64,000 nt of DNA from Reinekea forsetii (GTDB taxonomy: Bacteria; Pseudomonadota; Gammaproteobacteria; Pseudomonadales; Natronospirillaceae). The notes below the pieces were generated by a model. The model saw only the letters and a program-made list of their open reading frames with translations. It was not told where the DNA came from and searched no databases. Where the stretch lies: contig NZ_JAHKPH010000019.1 in the NCBI RefSeq assembly GCF_018860385.1, positions 94,150-158,149 of the forward strand, in the 5' to 3' direction. Position 1 is the first letter of the stretch. Every line of letters starts with the position of its first letter. Shown here piece by piece: positions 56,504 to 63,790 of the stretch. The translations under genes and the position numbers were made by a program.

Positions 56504-57481
56504 ATGGACTTTTGGTATCGCTCTAAATTACCGTGGTTCGCCTTTTTATTGCAGCCATGGGTTGTTTTAGTTAACAGAATAACCCGTCAACGGCGCAAAA
56601 ACCGTCGCTTAGAAGGGTATCTTGCGCCAGTATTAGTTGTCGGTAATATCACCGTCGGCGGTACAGGCAAAACGCCGATGATTCAATACCTTGCACAACT
56701 GTGTAAAAAGCATTCTATTAAAGTAGGTGTTGTAAGCCGAGGCTATGGTGGTAAAAGCGACCAATACCCGTTAACTGTCTCTAAGGCTGTACCAGCCTCT
56801 GTTTGCGGAGATGAACCCAAATTATTAAGTGAATCGTTAAATATTCCTGTTGTTGTTTCCCCTAATAGACACGAAGCCGTACAACGCTTACTTTCTGAGT
56901 TTGAGGTAGATTTAGTCATTAGCGACGATGGCTTACAACATTATAATATGGCACGCGATATTGAGCTGGTGATGCTCGACGGCATTAGGGGCTTGGGCAA
57001 TGGTCATTTGCTACCACTTGGTCCGTTACGTGAACAGTCGAGCCGCTTAAGTAAGGTAGATTTTATAGTCAGTAAGGGGGTTTGCGACCTGCCTATTCAA
57101 ATAGATGCTCATGCCATTCCTACGTTAGCCCCTCCAAAAAACAGTGTAGGTGAAGAACTCTCATTTCAGCGGCCTATAAAATTGGTAACGGCCATTGGGA
57201 ATGGAGATAGCTTTCTAACTTCAGTACAACAACTGGGCTATGAGGTGAGTAGTTCTGTATTTTTAACCGATCACGCCGTAATTCCTGAGAAAGAATTGAA
57301 AGCAAATACGCCCGTGGTAATTACCGAAAAAGACGCGGTGAAGTTAAACATAGCCGACTACCCCCATGTTTATGTTGCACCGCTGCTATTAACATTGCCC
57401 CATTCATTCGATGAGCAATTGCTCGCATTAGTAAGAGATAAAGTAGATGAAAAAAGCCGTCATCATTCCCGCTCGGTATAG
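56504..57481 (+). CDS. lpxK: Tetraacyldisaccharide 4'-kinase
   Basis: The 325-residue kinase phosphorylates the lipid A precursor to lipid IVA at the inner membrane. It has an N-terminal membrane-associated helix, Walker A VGNITVGGTGKTPM near 50, VGVVSRGYGGK and ISDDGLQHYNMARDIE, all typical of LpxK. Its 3' end overlaps kdsB by 35 bases. Length fits the family (328 in E. coli). Confidence 0.95.
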   Translation: MDFWYRSKLPWFAFLLQPWVVLVNRITRQRRKNRRLEGYLAPVLVVGNITVGGTGKTPMIQYLAQLCKKHSIKVGVVSRGYGGKSDQYPLTVSKAVPASVCGDEPKLLSESLNIPVVVSPNRHEAVQRLLSEFEVDLVISDDGLQHYNMARDIELVMLDGIRGLGNGHLLPLGPLREQSSRLSKVDFIVSKGVCDLPIQIDAHAIPTLAPPKNSVGEELSFQRPIKLVTAIGNGDSFLTSVQQLGYEVSSSVFLTDHAVIPEKELKANTPVVITEKDAVKLNIADYPHVYVAPLLLTLPHSFDEQLLALVRDKVDEKSRHHSRSV

Positions 57482-58196
57482 TTCAAGCCGATTGCCAGGT
57501 AAGCCACTTAAGGATATTTTGGGCAAGCCGATGATTATTCGTGTTTGCGAAGCTGTAGATCCGAAGAGTGCCGATATTATTGCTGTGGCAACAGATGATG
57601 TTCGTATTGCAAATGTTGTTGAAGAGCATGGTTATAAAGCCATTATGACGCGTGACGATCACATTTGTGGGACCGATCGCCTTCATGAGGCGGCTAATAA
57701 ACTGAAGTTAAACGCCGAAGATATCATCATTAATTTACAAGGTGATGAGCCACTAATGCCTAATGAAAACTTAAAACAGGTGAGCGATTTACTCGAACAA
57801 AATAGCGACATGGCTGTGTCTACCTTATATGAAGATATCAGTTTGACCGATGGCTTAGATAACCCAAATGCCGTGAAACTTGTGCAAGCCTTGAACGACC
57901 AAGTACTTTATTTTTCACGCGCCAATATTCCTTTTGATCGAGATAATTCGCGTACACCATTAGAAATGTTGAAGCGCCATGTTGGCGTTTATGCTTATCG
58001 AAAGTCGGCTTTAGATGCCTTTGTTACCTACCCAGAAAGTTCGTTAGAGGCTTTAGAGAAGCTAGAGCAATTACGGTTTCTAGAAAATGGTCATAAAATT
58101 ATTGCCCAGAAGGCCAGTGTGACCATTCCCATCGGAGTCGATACAGAAGAAGATCTGCACAACGTAATTCAACTGTTTAAAGAGCAAGCCTTATGA
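57447..58196 (+). CDS. kdsB: CMP-KDO synthetase
   Basis: The 249-residue enzyme couples KDO to CMP for LPS assembly. Motifs are IPARYSSSRLPGKPL, IAVATDDVRIANV, INLQGDEPLMP and RHVGVYAYRKSALDAF, with YFSRANIPFDRD. It overlaps lpxK upstream and the phosphatase gene downstream by four bases. With kdsA and kdsC, three steps of KDO synthesis are in this window. The small YcaR-type gene found between lpxK and kdsB in Pseudomonas is absent. Confidence 0.96.
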   Translation: MKKAVIIPARYSSSRLPGKPLKDILGKPMIIRVCEAVDPKSADIIAVATDDVRIANVVEEHGYKAIMTRDDHICGTDRLHEAANKLKLNAEDIIINLQGDEPLMPNENLKQVSDLLEQNSDMAVSTLYEDISLTDGLDNPNAVKLVQALNDQVLYFSRANIPFDRDNSRTPLEMLKRHVGVYAYRKSALDAFVTYPESSLEALEKLEQLRFLENGHKIIAQKASVTIPIGVDTEEDLHNVIQLFKEQAL

Positions 58197-58645
58197 AAAA
58201 GTGTTTAATGGTGTGCCTTGGCAATATTTGCCGTTCGCCGACAGCGCATGGCATTTTAGCGCATGAAATTGAGCGGCAAAAATTACCACTTTTCGTCGAT
58301 TCCGCCGGAACTGCGGCTTATCATATAGGTAAAGCGCCAGATTCACGCAGCCAAGCTACGGCCAAGGAGCATGGCTACGACTTAAGCGACTTACGTGCTA
58401 GGCAAGTAGTCATTGATGATTTTTACGAATATGACTACATTTTTGCAATGGACAACAGCAACTTAGCCAATCTTAAAGCCATGCAGCCAAAAGACGCCAG
58501 CGCAAAATTATCCTTGTACCTTGAATTTGCCAATCTAGAACAACAAGAAGTGCCAGATCCATATTACGGTGATGGTGACGGCTTTGAAATTGTGCTGGAT
58601 TTATGTGAACGCGCCACTCAACAGATTATTGATCGGTTAACATGA
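58193..58645 (+). CDS. Low molecular weight protein-tyrosine phosphatase
   Basis: The 150-residue protein has the active loop C8-LGNIC-R14-S near its N-terminus and the general acid in VPDPYYGD, the complete signature of low molecular weight phosphotyrosine phosphatases. It is cytoplasmic. The overlap with kdsB and murB suggests a link to envelope synthesis, as in the same Pseudomonas operon, but its substrate is not known. Confidence 0.93.
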   Translation: MKKCLMVCLGNICRSPTAHGILAHEIERQKLPLFVDSAGTAAYHIGKAPDSRSQATAKEHGYDLSDLRARQVVIDDFYEYDYIFAMDNSNLANLKAMQPKDASAKLSLYLEFANLEQQEVPDPYYGDGDGFEIVLDLCERATQQIIDRLT

Positions 58646-59652
58646 TTACTCTTGAAGAAAATAAAGATTTAACTGGATTGTCAACTTTAGGGTGTACTGC
58701 CAATGCGCGTTGGTATTACGAGCTTAAAACAAGCAGTGATTTACCGTTGCTTGTTGAGCGAATACAGCAGATTAGCAGTTCTATAAAGGTATTGGGCAGC
58801 GGCAGTAACCTTGTACTTACACCTAACATTGATGCCGTTGTTGTGCATAACAGCCTAATTGGTATTGAAGTCGTTAAGCAAGACGATTCCTATATTTGGT
58901 TAGAAGTGCAGGGTGGTGAAATTTGGCATTCTTTCGTAAATTGGTGTGTTGTTCAAGGCTATTCAGGTGTAGAGAATTTAGCGTTGATCCCTGGGACGGT
59001 AGGCGCAGCACCCGTTCAAAATATCGGGGCCTATGGCGTCGAAGTGGCCAGTGTGGTTGAGCAGGTAACGGCTTTTGACATTCAATTAAATGAATTTGTT
59101 ACTTTAACGGCTGAAGACTGTAAATTTAGTTATCGTGATAGTCTATTTAAAGAGCACGAAGGCCGATTTGTTATTTCATCGGTGCGGTTTAAGCTTAGCA
59201 AACAATTGCAGCCAATTTTAACTTATGGGCCTTTGCAGGCACTTGCCGACCATCCTAACTTGAATGTTCAACTCATTTTCGATTCGGTGATTGCTGTTCG
59301 TACGGAAAAGTTACCTGACCCAGCTAGCATTCCAAACGCCGGTAGTTTTTTTAAAAACCCAATTATTTCAGTTGATGCCTTTTCAAGCTTAGTAAAACAA
59401 TTTCCTGATATTGTTCATTACCCAGCTGGAAGCAACATTAAATTAGCGGCAGGCTGGTTAATAGACCAAGTTGGTTTAAAAGGGCAGAGCAATCTTGACG
59501 GCGTGGGTTGTTATGCAAAACAGGCATTGGTACTGGTAAACCCAAACAAAGCAAACGGAGAAGCTGTTTTAGCGTGGGCAGGATGGGTACAACAACAAGT
59601 GTATAAAAAATTTGGTGTTACGTTGGAGATGGAGCCACGTATTTGGCGTTAA
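58642..59652 (+). CDS. murB: UDP-N-acetylenolpyruvoylglucosamine reductase
   Basis: The 336-residue flavoprotein completes UDP-MurNAc for peptidoglycan. FAD-binding blocks are VLGSGSNLVLTP and LIPGTVGAAPVQNIGAYGVE, the catalytic serine/asparagine region is IPNAGSFFKNPI and the C-terminal glutamate is in LEMEPRIW. It is a type I MurB with the Y-loop (CKFSYRDS). Length is close to E. coli MurB (342). Its stop overlaps the converging RES gene by four bases, leaving no room for a terminator. Confidence 0.95.
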   Translation: MITLEENKDLTGLSTLGCTANARWYYELKTSSDLPLLVERIQQISSSIKVLGSGSNLVLTPNIDAVVVHNSLIGIEVVKQDDSYIWLEVQGGEIWHSFVNWCVVQGYSGVENLALIPGTVGAAPVQNIGAYGVEVASVVEQVTAFDIQLNEFVTLTAEDCKFSYRDSLFKEHEGRFVISSVRFKLSKQLQPILTYGPLQALADHPNLNVQLIFDSVIAVRTEKLPDPASIPNAGSFFKNPIISVDAFSSLVKQFPDIVHYPAGSNIKLAAGWLIDQVGLKGQSNLDGVGCYAKQALVLVNPNKANGEAVLAWAGWVQQQVYKKFGVTLEMEPRIWR

Positions 59653-60317
59653 AGTTTTTTGAGCTCGCCTAATTTCGCGTAACTTTCAAAAGACTGGCCA
59701 TTAAAAATGAGCGTGTAATGTGCTGATTGCTTCACTGGGGTAGAAGCTGTAGGCCTTAACAGCGCTAAACACTCGCTGCCTGGGTGCCGAACAGACTGAT
59801 AGGCAATGCCATGGGCTTTATTTAGATAGGCTTGATCGGAAAATAAAATTGATTGGCTATAGTCATTAGGGTGGTGCAGGCTAGCTTCACCTCGCACATC
59901 TATTAGGTTTTCAACGATTCGGCCAGTGTAACTGCGTACAACTGCACTGACTTCATTTGTCCAGCCATGGCTGTGCCAAAACTTTGCAGTATGAAAAGAC
60001 CACTCCTTAATCGCGGTTTCAATGCTTTTAGCGCAATAATACGCGCCCCTATTATCGGTACTGAATCGGCCTTCTCTTGGGTAGCAAAACGAAGCCATTA
60101 GTGCGCCCCAACCATCGCCGTAATTAAAATCTTCCGCGGCTATATAATTTGACCAATTAAACAAACGATCGTTAGTACTAGATTCTACTTGAGCCAACAA
60201 AAACGCATCGTGATCATTGGTATCAAACATGTTTTTGGGCGGAAACCGAGAATGGATTACCCGATAGTGTTGCCATAACGGTCTCGTTTTCGGGTAGTTA
60301 TCCACGTTGAGCATCAA
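59649..60317 (-). CDS. RES-domain toxin of a toxin-antitoxin pair
   Basis: The 222-residue protein has the RES fold: YRVIHSRFPPKN near the N-terminus, GGRFS-like EGRFSTDNRGAYYCAKSIE with the conserved glutamate in ETAIKE, and YQSVRHPGSECLALLRP at the C-terminus, which contains the conserved serine. RES toxins degrade NAD+. It is encoded just after and overlapping (20 bases) the Xre-type antitoxin gene. ATG 60317 or 60314 may be used. It is the last gene before the core operon ends. Confidence 0.9.
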   Translation of the reverse strand: MMLNVDNYPKTRPLWQHYRVIHSRFPPKNMFDTNDHDAFLLAQVESSTNDRLFNWSNYIAAEDFNYGDGWGALMASFCYPREGRFSTDNRGAYYCAKSIETAIKEWSFHTAKFWHSHGWTNEVSAVVRSYTGRIVENLIDVRGEASLHHPNDYSQSILFSDQAYLNKAHGIAYQSVRHPGSECLALLRPTASTPVKQSAHYTLIFNGQSFESYAKLGELKKL

Positions 60318-60741
60318 AGTACCGCCTTACATTGTAAAGTGCTGCCATGGTTCCGTGCTGTAACAAATAGTGCTTTACAGATTGCCCCTGGAATAAATTA
60401 GCCGAAGAAGGTTCATTGAAAAAATGGGTTAGAGCATTAGGAGCATCGGGAACACTTAACTTCATGGCTTTATAAATGCCAATTAATAATGAGAACCGCT
60501 CCATGACATCTCGGCTAATAGCCAAGGGTTGATGAGACTCCGCCTTTTTAACCCACTCGAACCATGTACGGCGCTTTAACCCACCAAGAAGCTCTAAAGC
60601 TTCATCGACACTCAGCTGCAACTGCACCATAGCAACGTTCTTCATCCAACGAATACTCGCGGCGGCGTGTTCACTACCGAGCTGAGCGACACTGAGAGTG
60701 GCATAGTATTTTGAATCTGTTTGCTGGGCTAAATCGGCCAT
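60298..60741 (-). CDS. Xre/MbcA/ParS-type antitoxin
   Basis: The 147-residue protein is the expected partner of a RES toxin. Its middle part (LQLSVDEALELLGGLKRRTWFEWVK) is the helix-turn-helix and its C-terminal part (APNALTHFFNEPSSANLF, then HYLLQHGTMAALYNVRRYFDA) is the toxin-binding domain with the terminal helix that plugs the toxin active site. It should bind its own promoter; a palindrome with promoter elements lies upstream at 60768-60833. Confidence 0.88.
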   Translation of the reverse strand: MADLAQQTDSKYYATLSVAQLGSEHAAASIRWMKNVAMVQLQLSVDEALELLGGLKRRTWFEWVKKAESHQPLAISRDVMERFSLLIGIYKAMKLSVPDAPNALTHFFNEPSSANLFQGQSVKHYLLQHGTMAALYNVRRYFDAQRG

Positions 60742-60767
60742 AACATGCTCTCTAAACCTTTGTTGGT

Positions 60768-60833
60768 AGTGTAGCTAATATTAAAGTGGGGTGCAAATAT
60801 GCATTTTATGTACATGCTGTGCATAATAGCACC
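60768..60833 (-). promoter_or_regulatory. Promoter and palindromic operator of the toxin-antitoxin operon
   Basis: On the minus strand TTGCAC (60791-60796) and TACACT (60768-60773) are 17 bases apart, 27 bases before the antitoxin ATG. The -35 element lies inside one arm of an inverted repeat: GGTGCAAATATGCA (60790-60803) and TGCATAATAGCACC (60820-60833) match at 12 of 14 positions with a 16-base gap. The overlap fits autorepression by the antitoxin. Confidence 0.65.
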
Positions 60834-60871
60834 AGTAATAGGGCGGACTGTTAGATATTTTCAATAAATCG

Positions 60872-60899
60872 TTGACATACAATATAAGTTGTATAAAGT
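60872..60899 (+). promoter_or_regulatory. Promoter of the cold-shock gene
   Basis: A perfect TTGACA at 60872-60877 is followed by TATAAA (60892) or TAAAGT (60894, 16-base spacing). Transcription would start near 60905, leaving a leader of about 145 bases. Confidence 0.55.
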
Positions 60900-60904
60900 G
60901 AGCG

Positions 60905-61051
60905 CCAGTTAGAAAGAACGTCTATTGTTTATCGGCTCCAATTCGTTGTTTATTGTTAAATTACGTCCTGTAGTGCATAAGTCAGTAGGAGATTCGTTTT
61001 TACTAAAAAACGCTCTCTAGAGCAAAATCAAATTAATACAGGATATATATC
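60905..61051 (+). other. Long 5' leader of the cold-shock gene
   Basis: About 147 bases separate the predicted start from the ATG without any open frame. Long structured leaders that regulate translation at low temperature are usual in cspA-type genes. A short hairpin-like stretch lies at 61006-61023 (AACGCTCTCTAGAGC). A classical cold box was not recognised. Confidence 0.5.
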
Positions 61052-61261
61052 ATGTCTAACAAAACTACTGGTACCGTTAAATGGTTCAACGAAACTAAAG
61101 GCTTTGGCTTCATCGAGCAAGAGTCTGGCCCAGACGTTTTCGCACATTTCTCTGCAATTGAAGGTTCTGGCTTCAAGACTTTGGCTGAAGGCCAAAAAGT
61201 TGAGTTCGTTGTAACTCAAGGCCAAAAAGGCCCTCAAGCTGAGAACATCGTAGCAATCTAA
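61052..61261 (+). CDS. Cold-shock domain protein, CspA family
   Basis: The 69-residue protein is a single cold-shock domain with RNP1 KGFGFI (16-21) and RNP2 VFAHF (29-33), and [11 protein letters not shown] at the start. It binds single-stranded nucleic acid and melts RNA structure. A long leader and strong promoter support high, regulated expression. The terminator follows 18 bases after the stop. Which paralogue it is cannot be told. Confidence 0.95.
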   Translation: MSNKTTGTVKWFNETKGFGFIEQESGPDVFAHFSAIEGSGFKTLAEGQKVEFVVTQGQKGPQAENIVAI

Positions 61262-61278
61262 TTGCTATTTTGTTGAAG

Positions 61279-61306
61279 AAAGGCTGCCAATAGGCGGCCT
61301 TTTTTG
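61279..61306 (+). terminator. Terminator of the cold-shock gene
   Basis: AAGGCTGCC pairs with GGCGGCCTT (one wobble) around AATA, followed by a run of T residues. Confidence 0.88.
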
Positions 61307-61343
61307 TGCCTGTTGATTTTTAAAAGTGAGCAATACGCATCTG

Positions 61344-62342
61344 TTAGATATCAACAGGACTAACCATGCCACGCTCATGCAAACCTACTACATGCGTATA
61401 TATTTGGGTAGTTTCAATAGAAGAGTGCCCTAAAATTTCTTGAATATTCCTTAAATCCGTACCTTGGCGCAGCAATTCTGTTGCAAAAGAATGCCTAAAT
61501 GTATGACAAGACACCTTCTTGTTGATGCCAGCTTTGCCCTTAGCCTGCTTAACCGCTCGTTGAATTTGATCAGGCGAGATGTGATGTCTGCGCTCTCTAT
61601 CGCTACGCGGATCTAATGAATAATCATTCGCAGGAAACACATATTGCCAGCCCAGTTCAAGTTCAGCCTTAGGCCATTTTTTGGCCAGGGCATTGGGCAT
61701 AAACACCCCCGCCTTACCAATGGCTTTATCGGCCTCTAACGTATTACGCACAAACTCAACTTGCATTCTTAAAGGCTCAATAAGTGCTGTTGGTAGTAAC
61801 GTTCTACGCGACTTATCGCCTTTTGCTTCCATGATAAATAAGCCTTTGTTATTAAAATCTACATCCTTAACTCGTAAGCGGATTGCTTCACTGATACGAA
61901 GCCCACTGCCGTAAAGTAGCTGTACAATAAGCTTTTTATTACCCGAAAGTTGTTGAATAACCAACTTGGCCTCTTCACGAGACAAAACCGTGGGCACCTT
62001 AGGCTTTCGGCGTGCAAGAATGAAGTTTAGCCCCTCAGTGCTAATCCCCAGAAATTCACGAAACATAAAAATTAAGGCATTCAATGCCGTTGCCTGAGTG
62101 TTTGGGGAGCAAAAGCAATCTTGAGCTAAGTGGTTTAAAAAGCGCTCAATATCGCTCGTCTGAATTTCCTTTGGGGACTTGTACTCGCTAAAGCGAATAA
62201 ATCGCCGAATCCACAACATATAGGTTTTTTCAGTGCTATAAGAAAGGCCCTTAGAGCGGATAAACCGGCATAATAGGTCTGTAAATTTATTCGACTGTTC
62301 ATTAATGGTTACGCGAGTATCAATAATCTTGCTTTTAGGCAT
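61344..62342 (-). CDS. intI: Integron integrase
   Basis: The 332-residue tyrosine recombinase has the catalytic set R149, H280, R283, H306 and Y315 (GLRISE; CHTFRHSFAT; LGHSSIETTQIYTHV). Between about 220 and 256 it carries the extra segment unique to integron integrases (AELELGWQYVFPAND, LDPRSDRERRHHI), which binds the extrahelical bases of folded attC. This separates it from XerC/D and phage integrases. It inserts and excises cassettes. It reads away from the cassettes, as usual. A perfect LexA box lies 28 bases before its ATG, so it should be induced by SOS. No frame break is seen, so it is probably active. Confidence 0.95.
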   Translation of the reverse strand: MPKSKIIDTRVTINEQSNKFTDLLCRFIRSKGLSYSTEKTYMLWIRRFIRFSEYKSPKEIQTSDIERFLNHLAQDCFCSPNTQATALNALIFMFREFLGISTEGLNFILARRKPKVPTVLSREEAKLVIQQLSGNKKLIVQLLYGSGLRISEAIRLRVKDVDFNNKGLFIMEAKGDKSRRTLLPTALIEPLRMQVEFVRNTLEADKAIGKAGVFMPNALAKKWPKAELELGWQYVFPANDYSLDPRSDRERRHHISPDQIQRAVKQAKGKAGINKKVSCHTFRHSFATELLRQGTDLRNIQEILGHSSIETTQIYTHVVGLHERGMVSPVDI

Positions 62343-62878
62343 AGTGTAATTTCCTTATTACAATATCTACTGTGTGTTTATACAGTAGTGGGGTTGGGGT
62401 GCAAAATATACGATTTACATCACATAAATAGAAAGTGTTGCAGTAATTTATGGTGTTTATTCGATATACAACGAAAGCGCGGTAAAACCACCAAGAATAT
62501 CGAGAGATATAAATAGAGAGCCGTAAAGCCGTAATCAAAGCACGAACGTATTTAAAAGGCTATCGGTGCGGTATATACAGGAATACTGCTGCACATGCAG
62601 GAATGTTTCGGATATTCAAATTGACAGGTAAGCTGTGAAGGGACATTATGGGTGACTCGTAGGAGTTGCAGGTGAAAATCATAGAAAATACCAACTGCTC
62701 CTGAAAATAACCGCATGAGTGGTAGAATAAACTGTTAGAAATCCGCTTAACACCACCATTATTGCCGCTGTCGTATAAATGTCGTATATTTATCGTAAGA
62801 ATTACATAATGAATTCGTAAACTATTCAATAAAAACAATGGATTATTAGGCCTCACTCATAAGGCGGTCTTTCGTAGA
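62343..62878. other. Integrase-to-cassette spacer, region of attI and cassette promoter
   Basis: No convincing gene lies in these 536 AT-rich bases; short frames on the minus strand have no family features. By position the attI recombination site and the cassette promoter must be here. A GTT-type core before cassette 1 is not certain: candidates are GTTAGAA at 62734 and the imperfect ATTAGGC at 62845. Direct repeats ACAGGAATA and GCAGGAATG lie near 62580-62610. TCGTA motifs at 62771, 62782, 62793 and 62815 are spaced in multiples of 11. Confidence 0.6.
62370..62385 (-). promoter_or_regulatory. LexA box at the integrase promoter
   Basis: CTGTGTGTTTATACAG is a perfect CTGT-N8-ACAG, extended to TACTGT...ACAGTA, 28 bases upstream of the intI start. 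LexA repression of integron integrases is established in Vibrio cholerae and class 1 integrons. The sulA-like gene has the same type of box. Confidence 0.88.
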
Positions 62879-63304
62879 ATGAAAATTAACGCAGAGCTTG
62901 TCCAGGAAATGAGGCTCAAAAAGTCTTGGTCTCAAGAGGAGTTGGCTATATCAACCGGTTTAAATCTCAGAACAATTCAGAGAATAGAGCGAGAGGGAAC
63001 AGCCTCATTACAGTCTAGAAAGGCCCTAGCTTCTGCTTTTGAAATTTCTATTGAAGACCTTGATTCTAAGGAAGTAAGAATGACTAAAAAATTCGAATTC
63101 AAAACTATAGAAATTGATTCAAACGAAGGGTTTTTAACTGGAATAGCGAAACCAAAACTTCCGAATTTTACAGAAATCTTTAACCTTCAAGGCCAAGAAG
63201 GTTGGTCTTTAGTCCAAATTCTCTCGCCAGAATTAGCTCAAGGACTTTGGTCAGGTAAATCGGGGAAATTTGTCGCTCTCCTTCAAAGAGAGTTAATTGA
63301 ATAA
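62879..63304 (+). CDS. Cassette 1: XRE-type regulator fused to a DUF4177-like domain
   Basis: The 141-residue protein has an N-terminal helix-turn-helix of the XRE/HTH_3 type (about 4-62: LVQEMRLKKSWSQEELA, then LNLRTIQRIEREG) and a C-terminal DUF4177-like domain (about 70-138: KFEFKTIEID, NLQGQEGWSLVQIL, FVALLQRE). It probably binds DNA and may sense something through its second domain. The stop lies 3 bases before attC. As the first cassette it is nearest to the expected promoter. No second gene of a toxin-antitoxin pair is visible. Confidence 0.85.
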   Translation: MKINAELVQEMRLKKSWSQEELAISTGLNLRTIQRIEREGTASLQSRKALASAFEISIEDLDSKEVRMTKKFEFKTIEIDSNEGFLTGIAKPKLPNFTEIFNLQGQEGWSLVQILSPELAQGLWSGKSGKFVALLQRELIE

Positions 63305-63307
63305 AAA

Positions 63308-63424
63308 TTCTAACAAATTGCTCCAGTTGACGCAGCGGTCTACGCTCCTTTTTGTGCCTTCGCTGCGCTCATTATTGCACAAAAACTCACTACAACCGCT
63401 GCGCAATTGAGCAAGGCGTTATGG
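63308..63424 (+). other. attC site 1
   Basis: The 117-base imperfect palindrome starts TTCTAAC and ends GTTATGG. Its left arm TTGCTCCAGTTGACGCAGCGG matches the reverse complement of the right arm CCGCTGCGCAATTGAGCAA except for two extra bases, as needed for the extrahelical bases that IntI reads. Inside is a further stem TTTTTGTGC/GCACAAAAA. Recombination would cut between G63418 and T63419. Confidence 0.9.
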
Positions 63425-63435
63425 GTAGTTAAGGT

Positions 63436-63669
63436 TTGAAATTTATAGCTTTTCTTTTGATCTCAGCAATTGTAGTTGCGATTGGAGTTAGCTCCAGAAG
63501 AAAGCATGATGAATTGATGAAGCATGACTCCATTCTGAGGAAGAGTATTGCTGAAAATAATAAGCATTCCAGGACAACATTAGCTGGGTCGATTACTCAT
63601 ATTCCAGACTGGTTTGTCATTGTGCTATTAGCATTTTTGGGCGCTCTTTTTTGGTGGTTCAATCGATGA
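63436..63669 (+). CDS. Cassette 2: small membrane protein with two helices
   Basis: The 77-residue protein has a helix at each end: FIAFLLISAIVVAIGV (3-18) and WFVIVLLAFLGALFWWF (59-75), with a basic, polar stretch between (RRKHDELMKHD, RKSIAENNKHSR). It should be an inner-membrane hairpin. No family is recognised. The only possible start near the front is TTG 63436; a stop (TAA, 63430) stands just before it. A four-codon frame, ATG-GGT-AGT-TAA, at 63421-63432 overlaps the attC end and may help re-initiation. Confidence 0.75.
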   Translation: MKFIAFLLISAIVVAIGVSSRRKHDELMKHDSILRKSIAENNKHSRTTLAGSITHIPDWFVIVLLAFLGALFWWFNR

Positions 63670-63680
63670 CCTATGTAGCC

Positions 63681-63785
63681 CCATAACAAGCCAAAGCTGT
63701 CCATGCCCGCTAACAACCGCTCCGCGGCGGGCATCGGACTCCATTACGCTGCGCTTCATTGCGCCGCAGTTTAGGGGCGTTATTG
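63681..63785 (+). other. attC site 2
   Basis: The 105-base element starts CCATAAC and ends GTTATTG. CCAAAGCTG on the left and CAGTTTAGG on the right pair with an extra base on each side. A strong inner stem ATGCCCGC/GCGGGCAT lies off centre, beside a second hairpin (GCTGCGC). The layout is shorter and different from attC site 1, though both end GGCGTTAT. It begins 11 bases after the cassette 2 stop. Confidence 0.88.
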
Positions 63786-63790
63786 GTAGT

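Noticed and set aside
61344..62342. Tyrosine recombinase read as a phage or XerC/D integrase
   Set aside because: The integron-specific segment before the HTFRHSFAT motif and the flanking attC sites identify it as IntI; no phage genes are near.
62560..62856. 98-codon minus-strand frame in the integrase-cassette spacer
   Set aside because: It has no family features and no good ribosome site, and it lies in the region where attI and the cassette promoter are expected; a real gene there is possible but not supported.
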